64,000 nt of DNA. It comes from Multifurca ochricompacta (taxonomy: Eukaryota; Basidiomycota; Agaricomycetes; Russulales; Russulaceae). Position numbers and translations under genes: made by a program. How positions within the stretch are numbered: the stretch's first letter is position 1; each line of letters starts with the position of its first letter. This document shows positions 48,310 through 60,382 of this stretch, piece after piece. The DNA is taken from the NCBI GenBank assembly GCA_022496185.1, contig WTXG01000017.1:124001-188000 (forward strand). The letters run 5' to 3'. The notes beneath the pieces are model-generated. The model made no database searches. It was not told where the DNA came from and worked only from the letters and a program-made list of their open reading frames with translations.

Positions 48310-49580
48310 ATGAGCCTCAACAGAGCATTCGCGAGTGGCGGGATCGGCGACCAGTTGTTCCTCTGCATCTCTCGGACGTTAATGCCATTGTATCGTTTTT
48401 TTGCGGCTTCTCAGTTCTTTCTTTTCTGCAACAAATATCACCCCCCATTAAAACGGCTCAATATTATAGACGAATCTGCGTCGACTCTTGGTTGGAAGTC
48501 AATTCGCGCAGGGCTCCGAAATTTAATCTGCTGTCTAGTCGCGTAATTGCGCGCCTCTCCATCTTAAATGCTTTCTGCGTTTGTATCATTGATGGATAGA
48601 TTTTAGTAGAAAGTCCCAGACCGGCTACTTGGTCCTCAAGGGTGTCCGTGAGTCTTTGGTGTCTCTGGTACTCCGAGCCAGGGTACATGTAGTACCTGGA
48701 CTCCTGAGCGCTCCTCTTTTTGGCATGTACTTCTTTCTGAAACTCTCATCACTGTCTGATACGACAGTGTTAACTCTCATTGAATCGATTTCTCATTGGT
48801 GTCTTGGGAGTGATACGTCTCCTCTCCCCCTTGGGGGAGGGGGGGGGAAGACTCTTTCTGTGTCTAAAAAGTCTTGGAAAAAAACGTGTCGCACTTTTGA
48901 TTCACTAGATGTTAGTATGCAGCCCTTTTTTTTTTGGAGTTGTTTTAATAACCGCTGGGCCCCCGCTTCTTCTTCTTGGTACGCCAGGTCACATCAGGGA
49001 GCTCTCGTCTCGTGCTCGATTTTACTTGTTGAACACAGCTCTGATCGGCGTTCTCTGGGTCCACCACCACCTCTGGCCTTGCTTACTGCCATTTCTATCC
49101 ATCATTCGTTTATCTCCTTGCTTCTGAAACGGTCGTATCGCTCCATGCGATTGAGGAAGGAGAGCACACGCCAACCCTCTCATGTTCATGTTCTTTTATT
49201 TGCAATGTCTGCTAACCTCAAACAATACTTAAGTAACTTCTCTTATTGGTGTGCTTGGTTTGGTCGGGCAGGCATGCCCTTCGGTCACTTCTTCCACTCG
49301 TAGCCTGATTCTAGCATCCTGATAATCGCGAAGATGCATCACAGGCCTTCAACGGGAGATAGCTCCCCGTGTCACTCTCGCTGTACAAACCACACGTATT
49401 CTGTATCATGCTGCCGGCAATGCCCGATTTTCCGCCACTTCTTTTGCGTATGCTCGAGTTCACCGTTTTCAATATCACACCCTCCATACTCTCGGCCGCT
49501 GGAACGGTTCATCACCATGAGCTCAGTAATCTATACTTCAGTACAACCGGTTCTTTTTGCGCTGATAGCTTCATAGCTGA
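48310..49580 (+). pseudogene. Decayed EamA/DMT transporter paralogue
   Basis: The same family blocks appear in order but in different frames and with stops. They are FFAASQFFLF and IIDESASTL (48390-48490), FGMYFFLKLSSLSDTTVLTL (about 48718-48777), a FGVVLI-like piece (about 48925), TALIGVLWVHHH (about 49035), a RRAHT-like piece (about 49165) and ITPSILSAAGTV (about 49475-49510). Spacing mirrors the intact neighbour, so this is a tandem duplicate that has lost its frame. A poly-G run (48838-48847) lies inside the segment that should code for the fourth span. Confidence 0.7.
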
Positions 49581-51358
49581 CGAAGAAAAAGACGGTTATC
49601 AAGCTAGCCACTTTTGTTCCGGTTGTCGCTCCCTGATCCTGGCTGTGATGGCAATCCGGAACGATGACTACTTCCGTGAATTCGTGGAAAGACGCGAACA
49701 GCTTAATATCGGAGGTTCTTAACCCACCATCAGCAAGTGAGATTAAATATACAGGGGTTCACTATTGGATGTGCGTAAGTGGATGCATTTTTTGATGCGA
49801 ACGCAGTTGATATCAAGACTGGTGGACATATCATCACGAAGTCGCACCACCGAACCAGCTCAGTGACCCCAGACACTTACCGTATTTCAAGTGTTGACCC
49901 GCGGCCGCGGCTCAATCAAGGGCAACCACTAGTCACACCTCAGGCTGATCCCTTTGCGCGGAGATATTTTACAAGGTCAATCAGTCAGCTTTGGGCGCAC
50001 TTACCTATAACCAACCAATCAAGTTTCAGGGTTGACCCGATTTCTCATTGTAAAAAATCCCCAGTGTCTGTAGTCGTGATTTCCGCCGAGAAGTGATCGT
50101 GGGATAGTGGGAATTACCAATGGTCTACGTTCGATTGTCCCCAATGGTGATGACCCGTGATCGTCGGTTTCTTGACTTGCCCCGCCCGCTCGAATAAACG
50201 AACTGTACGGCGTAATTGGTGAGTGAGTGAGTGAGATGGTATGGCAGTCAGCGTCTGGGTAGGGCCTGGGTAAAGACCCTGTTTATATAAGCTATCGGGA
50301 AACTTGAGCAACGTATTCAGTATTCAATAGGATATCAAAAGTAGGGAGGTTCATAGAACTGCGGACTTCATAGTGTAAGGTGCTCTGCTTTCCTCGCCCG
50401 ACACTTGTCAGCTTTCAGAACGCTTGATGCCCGAGTCAGCAAGGGACCAGCTTAACTAACGCAGGAAAATATAGGGCCAGCCGACAAAGGGCATCCTTTA
50501 CCAAAGTACAATGGCCTGTAGCACCACTTGAGTGATTTTTGGGCGGTTTGTTCGTGCCCATCTTGTCGCAACTGTGAAGTCAGTCGATCACGTTCGGTAA
50601 GCTAATACTTGCCGCGCAAGGGAGAAACGTAGTTCATCACGTGGGAGGGAGCCCGCGCTGATATTCAGGGTCCTGAAGGCGGTACCAGGTTTGCAGGCTG
50701 TGGGTAGATGATACGTAGAGAATTGTCACGTCGCCAGCGCTTTAGCAAGGGAGGGATATGATATGGGCGGGTTCATACATCCTTGTAGACCATAAAGTCC
50801 TATTGGTGTGCCCAACGAGCGCAGACCAGGATCAGATGTACGTTATATCATTCCCATCTAGCAGCATGAACGTGTTCTACTAACCCTGATGCACCCGAGT
50901 ATTGTATTGGGCTAACCAAAAGGCAGCGCCACCTATAACTTCTGTCGCCTGTGTCGCAGCATGGTAAAAAAAAAGACGTGCAACCAATGGCATTGACACT
51001 CGACTATGACAGATGTGTTTGCTAAAGGCAGAGAACCCTTGACAGGATAATAACAGCAGTATACAGATAAATTAGTAAGGGGGCCATGCAGATGAGTTGC
51101 ACCTTTCGTGCGGTGTAATTTGAGGTGGAAAAGAACAAGATGTTATCGCTTGGTCCATGACGAGAGCCTGCTTGATATGTCTAAGGGAAGGGTCAAGGCC
51201 AAGGATGCTCTTGTATGCGACTGAGTTATTATTGTTATTCGGAAAGCACTGCCGCGGGATGTGTTGGTTGCCACGGCGGATCTTTTGATTTGATGCTGCT
51301 GCATGTTGCATGCTGCTGAGCTGTGTACACGCTGCCACATTTTTTCTTCGCCTGCGAC
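49581..51358. other. Intergenic stretch, no gene seen
   Basis: No supported coding region. A short GTGA repeat lies at about 50218-50234. The promoter of the DUF3433 gene should lie at its right end. Confidence 0.5.
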
Positions 51359-54096
51359 ATGTCCAGCTCACATAGTTACTCTTACCAGACCCCTCATAGC
51401 CTTGCAGGCGAACCTGAACTATACCACGACGACCCCATCATGAAATCCCCACCACCAGTAGACGATACCAGGTCCCCAAAACTCAATTCCCCGGGCTTCA
51501 TCGACTTGGACACAACGAGACCAGCTCATCTTAGTTTCCGTAGTTCTGTTGGCCTCATCCCAACACCGGGAACAGTCTCGAAACGACATCCAACATACGT
51601 GCGTCATCCTTCTATGGATGGAGAATTTCAACTCATATTTGTCTAGGAACCTATCGTGCTACGGTTTTGGGTTGTAACCCTGGGTTGTGCGCTGCTCGGT
51701 GCTATAGGAATTGGTTTAGAGGTTGCACGGAAGATTTCGGATAACAATGATGGTGCGTCGCGTGTCCTATTGACTTTCATTGGCCTTGTGCTAAACCCTT
51801 TCAAGGCTTCCACGTCCCAGAGAAGAATGTGTTTTCCTTTGCTTCAACGCAGTTCTTAACTGTGAGTGAGCAACATCTTGCCGTTCAACGTAGCTAATCG
51901 TTCGCCGATTTTAAAAGTCATTCTTCCCCTCTCTTATTTTCGTTCCCCTTGCGTACATGGTCCATGGTTTCGACTGGGCAATCCGAATGTGGAATGTGCG
52001 TATGACTTGTGCGATGTACTAGCTAGTCTGCGTCTTGCTTACGATGGCCACAGCCATACCTCATCCTGTCACGAGGTCAGGCCTCTGCCGACGAAACCCT
52101 CCTAGTGGACTATGTGAGTTGATCCGGCCCATGTTCTTTTCAAGCAGCCTGAATGCCTCTACAGATTGCGGATAGGTAAATAGCACCAACCCAGAAGCCA
52201 CAATGTTCGCTCATGGACTCATGAGTCTAGCCGACCAATTATCATATACAACGCACTGAGGTTCAAACATCAGTTTGTTATCGTGTCTACATTCACGACC
52301 ATGGCTGCACTGCTATTCCAACCCCTAGCGGGGTCCATCTTTTCCGTTCGACAGCTGCCGAAGTCGCAGGGTAATTGATCATCGTTGTGTACCCTGTTTC
52401 GCGCCGTCTCACTATAAGCACCCAGCTTCTACCGCTCAAAGTATTAAAGATATTGGGCTCTCGCCGGATATCGGGGATTTAACCGCGTTTGCCGCATCCG
52501 CTGGGGTGAGTAAGCTGCGCTTGTCGTTGCGCTTATTCCCTCTGACGCACTTTATTCGCAAGTTTGCGGAAGCTGCAGGTGTGCAATCAGCGTGGATCTA
52601 TAAGTTTGCGTGCTTGCTTATGAACAGTATAGTATTCAATGGCCTCGGGGATCCCTCCTTTGTACTCAATGGCTGGGCAATCGCTGAATTCAAGGTATGT
52701 ATCGATGTGGCATGTTGATTCCTGATCGATCCTCATAGTATATCTATGCTGTAGTTTCCTACGGACTCTTATCTGAACGGTACCATGGCGATCAACACGA
52801 CTGGCATCCGAACCGATACAAACTGTGCCATTCCGAATCAGGTTTCGGTCAATTCGCCTAGTGCGAACGTCACAACAGTCTCTGCAACTTCCGTAGATGG
52901 CTGCTCGTTGGAACTGAGCTTCAATCCCAACGATGCAGATCAGCAATACGGAGTGAGTGCTGTGCCCAATTGCGGCGTTAATTCAACAGATGTCGCTTTT
53001 CAACCCGTGCGCCAATCGTTCCTCACTCTTCGGTGCGGGTACAAGATATTCACCCCTTTGTAGGTTTTCTTCTGGTTCTGGCAACAAAATCCACGCCGTT
53101 CGGCCGGAGTTTTTTGTCAACCGCACATACAACTTTTCGATGTGACTGCCCGCGCTTTCCTCAACAACGGCTCCTTGACAAACGTTTCGATAATTGACAA
53201 CTACCCAAACGCTAACAATGTGTCTGGCCCCCCATTGAATGATATTCCGTACAATGGGCACGTTCAATTAACTTTTTTACACACCCCACTTCGTTCTGAA
53301 ACTCGGTTGTGTAGAGTCGTTTTTGGAAATTCCAGCAACATTAACATACAATCGCGCGCGAATGCCATCCGATCGGGTATACCTAATTCTATCTTCCGCC
53401 AAGCAGAGCAGTCCCCCGGAGGACTGGATTCTGTGTTCCAGGATCAAAAGGCGTTTGTATCATATACAACACAGATCTACGTGCGTAATTACCTCTTCTC
53501 ACATTGGCAACCCCGCCTGATGACTAACGCCTGTGTAGACTCGGCACCTCTCCCTTGCAACCAAGTCAAACTACTTTGTGCCGACAAACAATACCGTAGA
53601 TGCCGTGCTAACACAACTCGTTCCGCGCCTCTACGTAGAGTGCATTCTTTTTCCTCTCATTACTGCACACCCCATCTCCTAACGCTGCGCTTCTCCTAGG
53701 CCACTCGCTGCCCATCTCCTCGCCGTTCTTTGTATGCTAGCGGCTGCCATCGTGTTCGGCCTCCATTTCTGGCATTTCCGGGAGCGGCGCGACATCTACC
53801 TTGCGCACCCGCCTGGCTCCATTGGGTCAGCTGTGGCGCTTACATCGCACTCAGGCTTCGGCGACTTGTTGATGCCATATGATAACGTGGCAACGTTCTC
53901 TCGTGCACTCGCCCCATTCCGCTTTAGCCTCGACCGGCGCACCGGTGCGATTGTTGTCGATGATACGGCGGTCGCGTATGGCGGAGAAATTCCGACCCAA
54001 GTGGCCAGGGACGAGACGATGATGACGTTGATTGGGAAGGGCCAGCGACACCGGCAAGAGGACAGCTATGAAGGCGAGACCCCACGGGCGACGTAG
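51359..54096 (+). CDS. DUF3433-family membrane protein
   Basis: Fifteen exons join in frame into 652 residues: 51359-51598, 51647-51752, 51806-51861, 51918-51995, 52054-52113, 52165-52175, 52231-52370, 52426-52505, 52563-52578, 52633-52694, 52755-53006, 53064-53257, 53315-53480, 53539-53639 and 53700-54096. DUF3433 proteins are fungal membrane proteins of unknown role. Predicted spans are near residues 84-104 (FWVVTLGCALLGAIGIGL), 137-153, 199-219 (STFTTMAALLFQPLAGSIF) and 525-543 (LLAVLCMLAAAIVFGLHFW). Between the third and fourth lies a large loop with many N-glycosylation sequons, so it probably faces the lumen or outside. The tail has the family block LAHPPGSIGSAVALTSHSGF and a dibasic/acidic end. 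Exons 6 (11 bp) and 9 (16 bp) are tiny. The intron after exon 12 starts with GC. Confidence 0.85.
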
Positions 54097-55137
54097 TTAG
54101 ATGACTGAGACCCAGAGACCATAAATTTCATAGATCTCATGAAGCGATATGCTTTCTTGTATTCACGGACTAGACCGGACTGGACTGGACTGGACTGGAT
54201 TGGACCGGATTGGACTTTGCCACGTTATTAAGATGTTAGGTGAGTGTAACACTGCATCCCATCTACATTTAAAGTATCTAGAAGATATTCTTTTCGTCGT
54301 CTTTCTCTTAATCGGAAGTAACAGAACCGGGTGGAACCTTTGGTCCCCGCATTTCTCGTTTATATTCATCCTATGCGAAAACATGAGCAATGAACAAGAT
54401 TGGCAAAATGTTGGGTTCTGCTGGCCCGAGCTAGTATCCGCTGGGGCTGGACTGGGCAGGGAAGAACGGGTAAATTCACATGTCCAAGTCAATGCTTACT
54501 CTACATTCATACATACGTCGCCCATCTGTACAATGCTGAATGCAAGAACAAATTGCCGTTCCACGTCATGGGGAGTGACTGCAAGCTCATGCTCGTGCAC
54601 GCGGAACGGAACAATCAAGTTCTTCAACTCCGCTACACGGGCCGCCAAAGGGGGTACACCCGTGTGGTTATACGTACGTACTATATCATTATCACGCAAG
54701 TAAATGCGTGCGCCTGGAACGATTGAAAACGTCAGAATACCGCATATAATGCAACATGCAAGCAACATAGGCATATAAGCGCATACAGCCGCGTGGGCCG
54801 CAAAGATTCACAATTGAATTCAGTTTTAAACTTCTTCTGATATCGCGTGGAAATTCGAACTCCGTTCAAAATAGCCCTAAACCCGAACGTGTCGCCTCGT
54901 TTTTGTGAATTCCCTTTACCTTCACCCTCACCTTCACCTTTAACCACCTCCCTCTACCACCACCTTCTCTTCCCATCTCGTCAAGTACGTCTCTTTTCCT
55001 CTTTTTATTCCCTTCCGTGGCAAGGCCATCGCGCCATTCACGAGTTAAAGCGCGCATTTTACCGCGTTCCTCGAATCTATCCCATCATCATCTCACATCG
55101 CTAGCTTGTTTGCTGATCACACTATTGTATCCTCAGA
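54097..55137. other. Intergenic region upstream of beta-tubulin
   Basis: It includes a GGACT-type tandem repeat (about 54166-54216), a TTCACC repeat (54915-54940) and CT-rich DNA towards the tubulin start. No gene is seen. Confidence 0.55.
54166..54216. repeat. GGACT pentanucleotide repeat
   Basis: About nine units, partly degenerate (GGATT and GGACC variants). Confidence 0.85.
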
Positions 55138-57018
55138 ATGCGCGAAATCGTTCACCTTCAGACTGGCCAGGTGCGCTTTTTATTTACATGGTTTTCATTT
55201 TCTGAAGAAAATGCTTATGGTTGTTCCACTAGTGCGGTAACCAAATCGGTACGGCGTCTTATTCCCCGTCGACACTGTAACACTTTTTTCCTCAACTTTT
55301 TTTTTCACCCCTCCTAGGTGTCAAGTTCTGGGAGGTCGTTTCAGATGAGCACGGCATTGAACGTGACGGTCTGTACAAGGGCAACAACGACCTTCAGCTT
55401 GAACGGATCTCCGTTTACTACAATGAGATTGGCGCGAGCAAGTATGTTCCTCGCGCAATCTTAGTTGATCTCGAGCCTGGAACTATGGATGCCGTTCGTT
55501 CGGGTCCTCTCGGTGGCCTTTTCCGCCCGGACAACTTCGTGTTCGGCCAGAGCGGTGCGGGTAACAACTGGGCGAAGGGACGTGAGTGATTTTTTTTTTT
55601 TTTTTTTCAGGAAGTAGTTCATTTCCGACACGTGTTTTTTGACACGTCCCTAAACGTGCTAATTCTTAATTTGTCCCTTACTGACTACACTGTCCATAGA
55701 CTACACGGAGGGTGCTGAACTCGTCGACGCCGTTCTTGACGTCGTTCGGAAGGAGGCTGAGGGTACGGATGCTCTTCAGGGTAAGTTACCACGCGTCGCG
55801 ACAGTGGCCATTCTTTCACGTGTCACGTGTTGGCCAGCATTGACGCGCTTCCTCAGGTTTCCAAATTACCCACTCGCTTGGTGGTGGTACCGGTGCCGGC
55901 ATGGGCACTCTCCTCATCTCAAAGATTCGTGAGGAGTACCCTGATCGGATGATGTGCACGTACTCCGTTGTACCTAGTCCCAAGGTGTCCGACACTGTCG
56001 TCGAGGTAGGTAACATTTAGTATTTCAGCAAGGGTTTTTTTTATTTTTATATTATCTCTCAACAGCCCTACAATGCTACCCTTTCCGTTCACCAACTGGT
56101 AGAAAACTCTGATGAAACGTTCTGCATTGACAATGAAGCACTTTACGATATCCACTTCCGTACACTCAAGCTCGCCACACCAACCTATGGCGATCTCAAC
56201 CACCTTGTCTCCGTTGTTATGTCTGGTATCACGACTTGTCTGCGCTTCCCTGGTCAGCTTAACTCTGATCTCCGGAAACTCGCCGTCAACATGGGTTCGT
56301 GCTATTGTTCTTTTGGGATCTGATCCTCTGTCGCTCATCCCTTCCAGTGCCCTTCCCCCGTCTACATTTCTTCCTTACTGGCTTTGCGCCCCTCACTGCC
56401 CGTGGCAGCCAACAGTACCGTGCTGTTACCGTTCCTGAGCTTACTCAGCAAATGTTCGATGCCAAGAACATGATGGCTGCTTGTGATCCTCGCCATGGCC
56501 GCTACCTCACAGTCGCTGCGGTCTTCCGTGGTAAGGTGTCAATGAAGGAGGTCGAAGAGCAGATGCAGAACGTCCAAAACAAGAACTCTGCCTACTTTGT
56601 TGAATGGATCCCGAACAATGTGCTTACAGCGCAGTGTGACATCCCACCGCGTGGCCTGAAGATGGCTGTGACATTCCTCGGAAATTCAACCGCCATTCAG
56701 GAATTGTTCCGTCGTGTCAGCGAGCAATTCACTGCCATGTTCAAGAGGAAGGCTTTCCTGCACTGGTACACCCAGGAGGGTATGGATGAGATGGAGGTGT
56801 GCTACTTGTACATGGACGCTTTTCCCAATCCTGACAGTCTGTAACAGTTTACGGAAGCCGAGTCAAACATGCAGGACTTGGTTGCTGAGTACCAGCAATA
56901 TCAGGATGCAACGTAAGTCTATTTCCCTTTCGTATCATTATGCCTGCCATTTACATTGCTTGGTAGCGCCGAGGAAGAGGGCGAGTATGAGGAAGAAGTC
57001 CAGCCCGAGGAGGAATAA
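55138..57018 (+). CDS. Beta-tubulin (divergent isoform)
   Basis: Nine exons: 55138-55170, 55233-55248, 55318-55581, 55700-55780, 55857-56005, 56066-56294, 56348-56796, 56848-56912 and 56967-57018. They give 445 residues, the normal length. Beta-tubulin forms the GTP-hydrolysing partner in the alpha/beta dimer of microtubules. The N-terminal [11 protein letters not shown] (MREI autoregulation signal), the GTP-binding loop GGGTGAGMG (140-148) and the acidic tail [15 protein letters not shown] are all present. Compared with the usual fungal sequence, Tyr replaces Phe at 167, Thr and Ala replace Cys at 127 and 129, and His replaces Cys at 211. His6, Glu198 and Phe200 are kept. These changes suggest the second, divergent beta-tubulin paralogue of Agaricomycetes. 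Exon 2 has 16 bp. Confidence 0.95.
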
Positions 57019-57749
57019 AACATACTCGGTACTTTTATCTCCATTTCGTCTCATGCTTGTCTACGTGATATCCAAAATTTTACATGGTACCATCCTTATA
57101 TTGGTCTTTTCATGGCCTCTTCAGTTACCCCACGTTTACCCTATTCAGCATTGTGTTTGCCCTCATTCCCATCACCGCTGTTTCCTCACTATGATCTTTG
57201 ATTTGGAACGCAGTTGAAGTTATAAGAAACGCTATTCATGATTGATATCTTTCTTTCGTGCGGACTGTCATTTGTCGGTGTTCGGGAATGGAACCTTAAG
57301 CATTCCTTGCATAACTTGAAACCAACGCCCTCCAAGTGAGGTTTCGCGAGTTTCTATGAGAACTGGACCTTGACATCTCCATTGAACTTGACTCGAGACG
57401 CTGACTTTTTGTTATCATTACATTCGTGTTACCAATACGGGCCTTCCGGCTAGCATGATCGGGACTAAAATAATAATAAATAGAGTAGATGAAACGTCGG
57501 GAGTGCGCGCTAGTATAGTCTAGCTCGAGCAAGCGAACTAGCAAAGCCCTAGTGTTTGCACCAGTCGCATAAAGAATTTATTTAGCATATAGTTGGGGAA
57601 AAACGGCGTTCACACCCACACCCGAGAACTCAAAAAAAAAAACTGTTAGGAGGGTACAACGATTTAAAAAAAAGGGGAAGCAGGGGAGGGTATGCCAGTC
57701 CTTGTCTTGCAGAGTAATGGGTGGCATGAATCTTCCTAAGCTTGGAGCG
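57019..57749. other. Convergent intergenic region between tubulin and the first DUF4243 gene
   Basis: 3' flanks of both genes. T-rich and A-rich patches are present near 57010-57060 and 57628-57675, but no clear terminator was identified. Confidence 0.4.
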
Positions 57750-59885
57750 TTACGGAAGATCACCCGAGATATTGTCCCAGCCACCTTCACCTTCACCTTC
57801 CCCCAGCGCCCAACTCATCACTGCGCTTGTCGTCGTCGTCGTTCGAACGAATCGATCGATCACCAGTGCGGCGACGCGCACAAACAAGGTTCCGTCCAGG
57901 CGCCCCGAATGGGGAAGATGCCCCGCGAAGTAGTACCCGGGAGAAGCCCGCCGTTTGCCCCATCGAGCGGCAAAAGCGGCTAAAGCGCGAATCATCTTGG
58001 GCAGGTGATCATCGGAATGAGTGATCGCCGTCGATAGGATTGACTCCCATGTTTTCGCGAGCTCGTGCTCGTCACGGGCTCTCGGAGCACCAGCACACCA
58101 GGAATGGAAATGCCAACACCACCGGCACGATTGACTCGTACCACGTGAGCTTGTGTGGCAACATAGAACTCTTCGATGGGCAGTGGTGTTTGCGCCCTGC
58201 CGCGCGAGATGTATACCGAAACGCTGACGGCTAGGTACGTCCGCAATAGAACGAGACGCTGTCTCAGCAATAATAACGTTGGACTGGGGGTGGACGCGCT
58301 CGGAAGGATGAGTGTAAGAAGGAATATAGAGGAAGTGACGAGGTGCATTCTGCGGGGTGTCAACAAGGGTCACAAGATGCCCGCCGTGAGTATTACAGAT
58401 TGAAGAAAGAGAAGAAAAGAAAAGACGCACACGTAGAAATCTGCGTCGATTGCTTTCCCAGCATTCTCGTCTCGTAAGGTCCAGCCACCGACACCAAACC
58501 AAATGACGTTCCCCCAGATAACTTCTTCAACCATACCCACTAGCCTCATTTCGACGTCCGCATCGCACAACGCACCCTGGAGCCAGTCCTCCTCCCACTC
58601 CCTCACGAGTGCCTTGACAGCCGGCCCTACACCCTTGAGCGTGGCGGAGTACTGATGCACATACTTTTTGGGGGGTGTCACGGCGAAGACGCATCTTCCT
58701 GAATACGCCTGTGGAAAGCAAATGTTGGGCGTTTCTGGGTGGAGAATAGGCCGGGCGAGGAAAGGCGCGTGAAAAGGACGTTCTTTTTCTTTTTGCGCAC
58801 TGCCCGGTGGCGGTAGCGAACGCAAACGAAGCGATCACTCTTCCATGCGAATCGCGATCCGGCACTAGCCCCGACTTTGGTTCTAGTTCGTTCGTCAGTT
58901 CCGTGAATACGTGAGCAGGAAGAAAGATGTTTTGCTCGCTTCTCTGGACGGCAGCTTGCGCAAGACCTTGGGGGCACCGATGTTTTTTGGTTTTTAAAAA
59001 AAAATGAAATGAAATGAAAACTAAAATAAATTACGCATACCCTCAGCGAGCTGACCGGGAAGTCCAAACTCGATCCCGTACGCTGCGTGAATGAACGGGT
59101 GCAGAAGTCCAGAGAATAACCGGCTTAACATTGCCGGATCCTTGGCCTTCTTCTGTCCAGTCGCACCGCAGGGGTTGCAAGGTTGCCTGACATTGTACGC
59201 GGGCGAGAAAAAGAAGTGTTGGAACGCCTCTAGCGGCGAATGATCCATGACATAACGGGAGAAATACGCGACATACGCCGCATAGAACCTGTAAAACAAA
59301 TCAATCGTGGTTATTATTATTATGAGTTTTTTTTTTTGGGAAAGAGGGAACTCTGAGAGAGGTGATCATAGATCATAGACTTTTTCTTGAAGGAAATGCG
59401 TCGGACCTCTCTTTACCCAAGTGCTCCACAAAATTTGAATCCGTTATCGACTCTGGGCTCTCGTATGCGGGGGTTAGGTTATCGTAAGCTCCGTAAGCCC
59501 TCTCGATGAGTTGCGAAGATGCCCCTAGCGCAAAGATAGCGACCATGTGATGCGCCGCATGACTGAGCAAAAAAGTTAGAGATTCAAAAAAAAAAAATAG
59601 CGTGACTATCCGTCAATGATGCCGCGTATGAAAATACATATACACTTAGCGTACGTACTTGTGGAACCACTTATTCTTGATGTAAGCGTGGTGGTGCTCA
59701 CGATTATGTCGCAGAACACGCTGCAAAACCCTCGCCGCCGCAGTGTCGGAACTCGTTGGGTTGACGGGAGTGACGGCAGGCGGTAACAAGACGAGAGGAA
59801 CGCCCTTAGACGGGAGAGGATACAGCTTATCGAGAGATAGAGCCTGACCGTCGTCTTCGTTGTCGAGGGACGATCCCCGCTCCAT
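57750..59885 (-). pseudogene. Questin-oxidase-like (DUF4243) gene 1, frameshifted
   Basis: The first three exons are sound: 59659-59885, 59407-59562 and 59041-59288. They encode LQRVLRHNREHHHAYIKNKW, AAHHMVAIFALGASSQLIER and [17 protein letters not shown], all family-typical. Exon 4 starts at 58976 (GLAQAAVQRSEQ). In it the homology switches frame near KRPTFAFHRRIQ (about 58700-58735) and again before VREWEEDWLQGALCDADVEM, with too little sequence between for an intron. After an intron (58386-58475 region), HLVTSSIFLLTLILPS resumes, but a second shift occurs near 58080-58120 before STAITHSDDHLPKMIRALAA. The end at 57750 keeps LDGTLFVRVAAL. At least two shifts argue for a pseudogene; sequencing error is the alternative. 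Confidence 0.65.
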
Positions 59886-60382
59886 TGAGAATGTTGGGGG
59901 TAAAGTAAAGTAATATTGAGGTCCACGAACAGGCCATTTCCCTTTGAATCGAACATGCTGTCGTCATGTAATAAATAGTGTAACGATCACTCCCCAGAAA
60001 CAAGGAGTCAATGGAAACTGTCAACATCGCCGGGCTTTGCGGACTTGAGGAATCGCGTTTTTTATTCTGGTCCTAGGGTGTCCTCGGACAATGAATTGTC
60101 ACAGGTCATGAGCATGAGGTTTCGTTGGTCCATAGCTTCGCTAAGCCACATCAAAGGGACAAGTTATAACAGACAGGGCCTGAGAGCTGATGCAATCACT
60201 GTTTGGGGAGTTGGCAATTAACTTTGTAGAGGAAGGGACCAAGAGACACTGGCACTGTCAACGTCAACAAAAGTTTCTTACGGTGACGGTTGACCGGACC
60301 GTGACAACTCACTCTTGGAGATACATACAAATCGAGTTCATAGCAATGAGACGTTCACTTATACACTTATACAATACATCAC

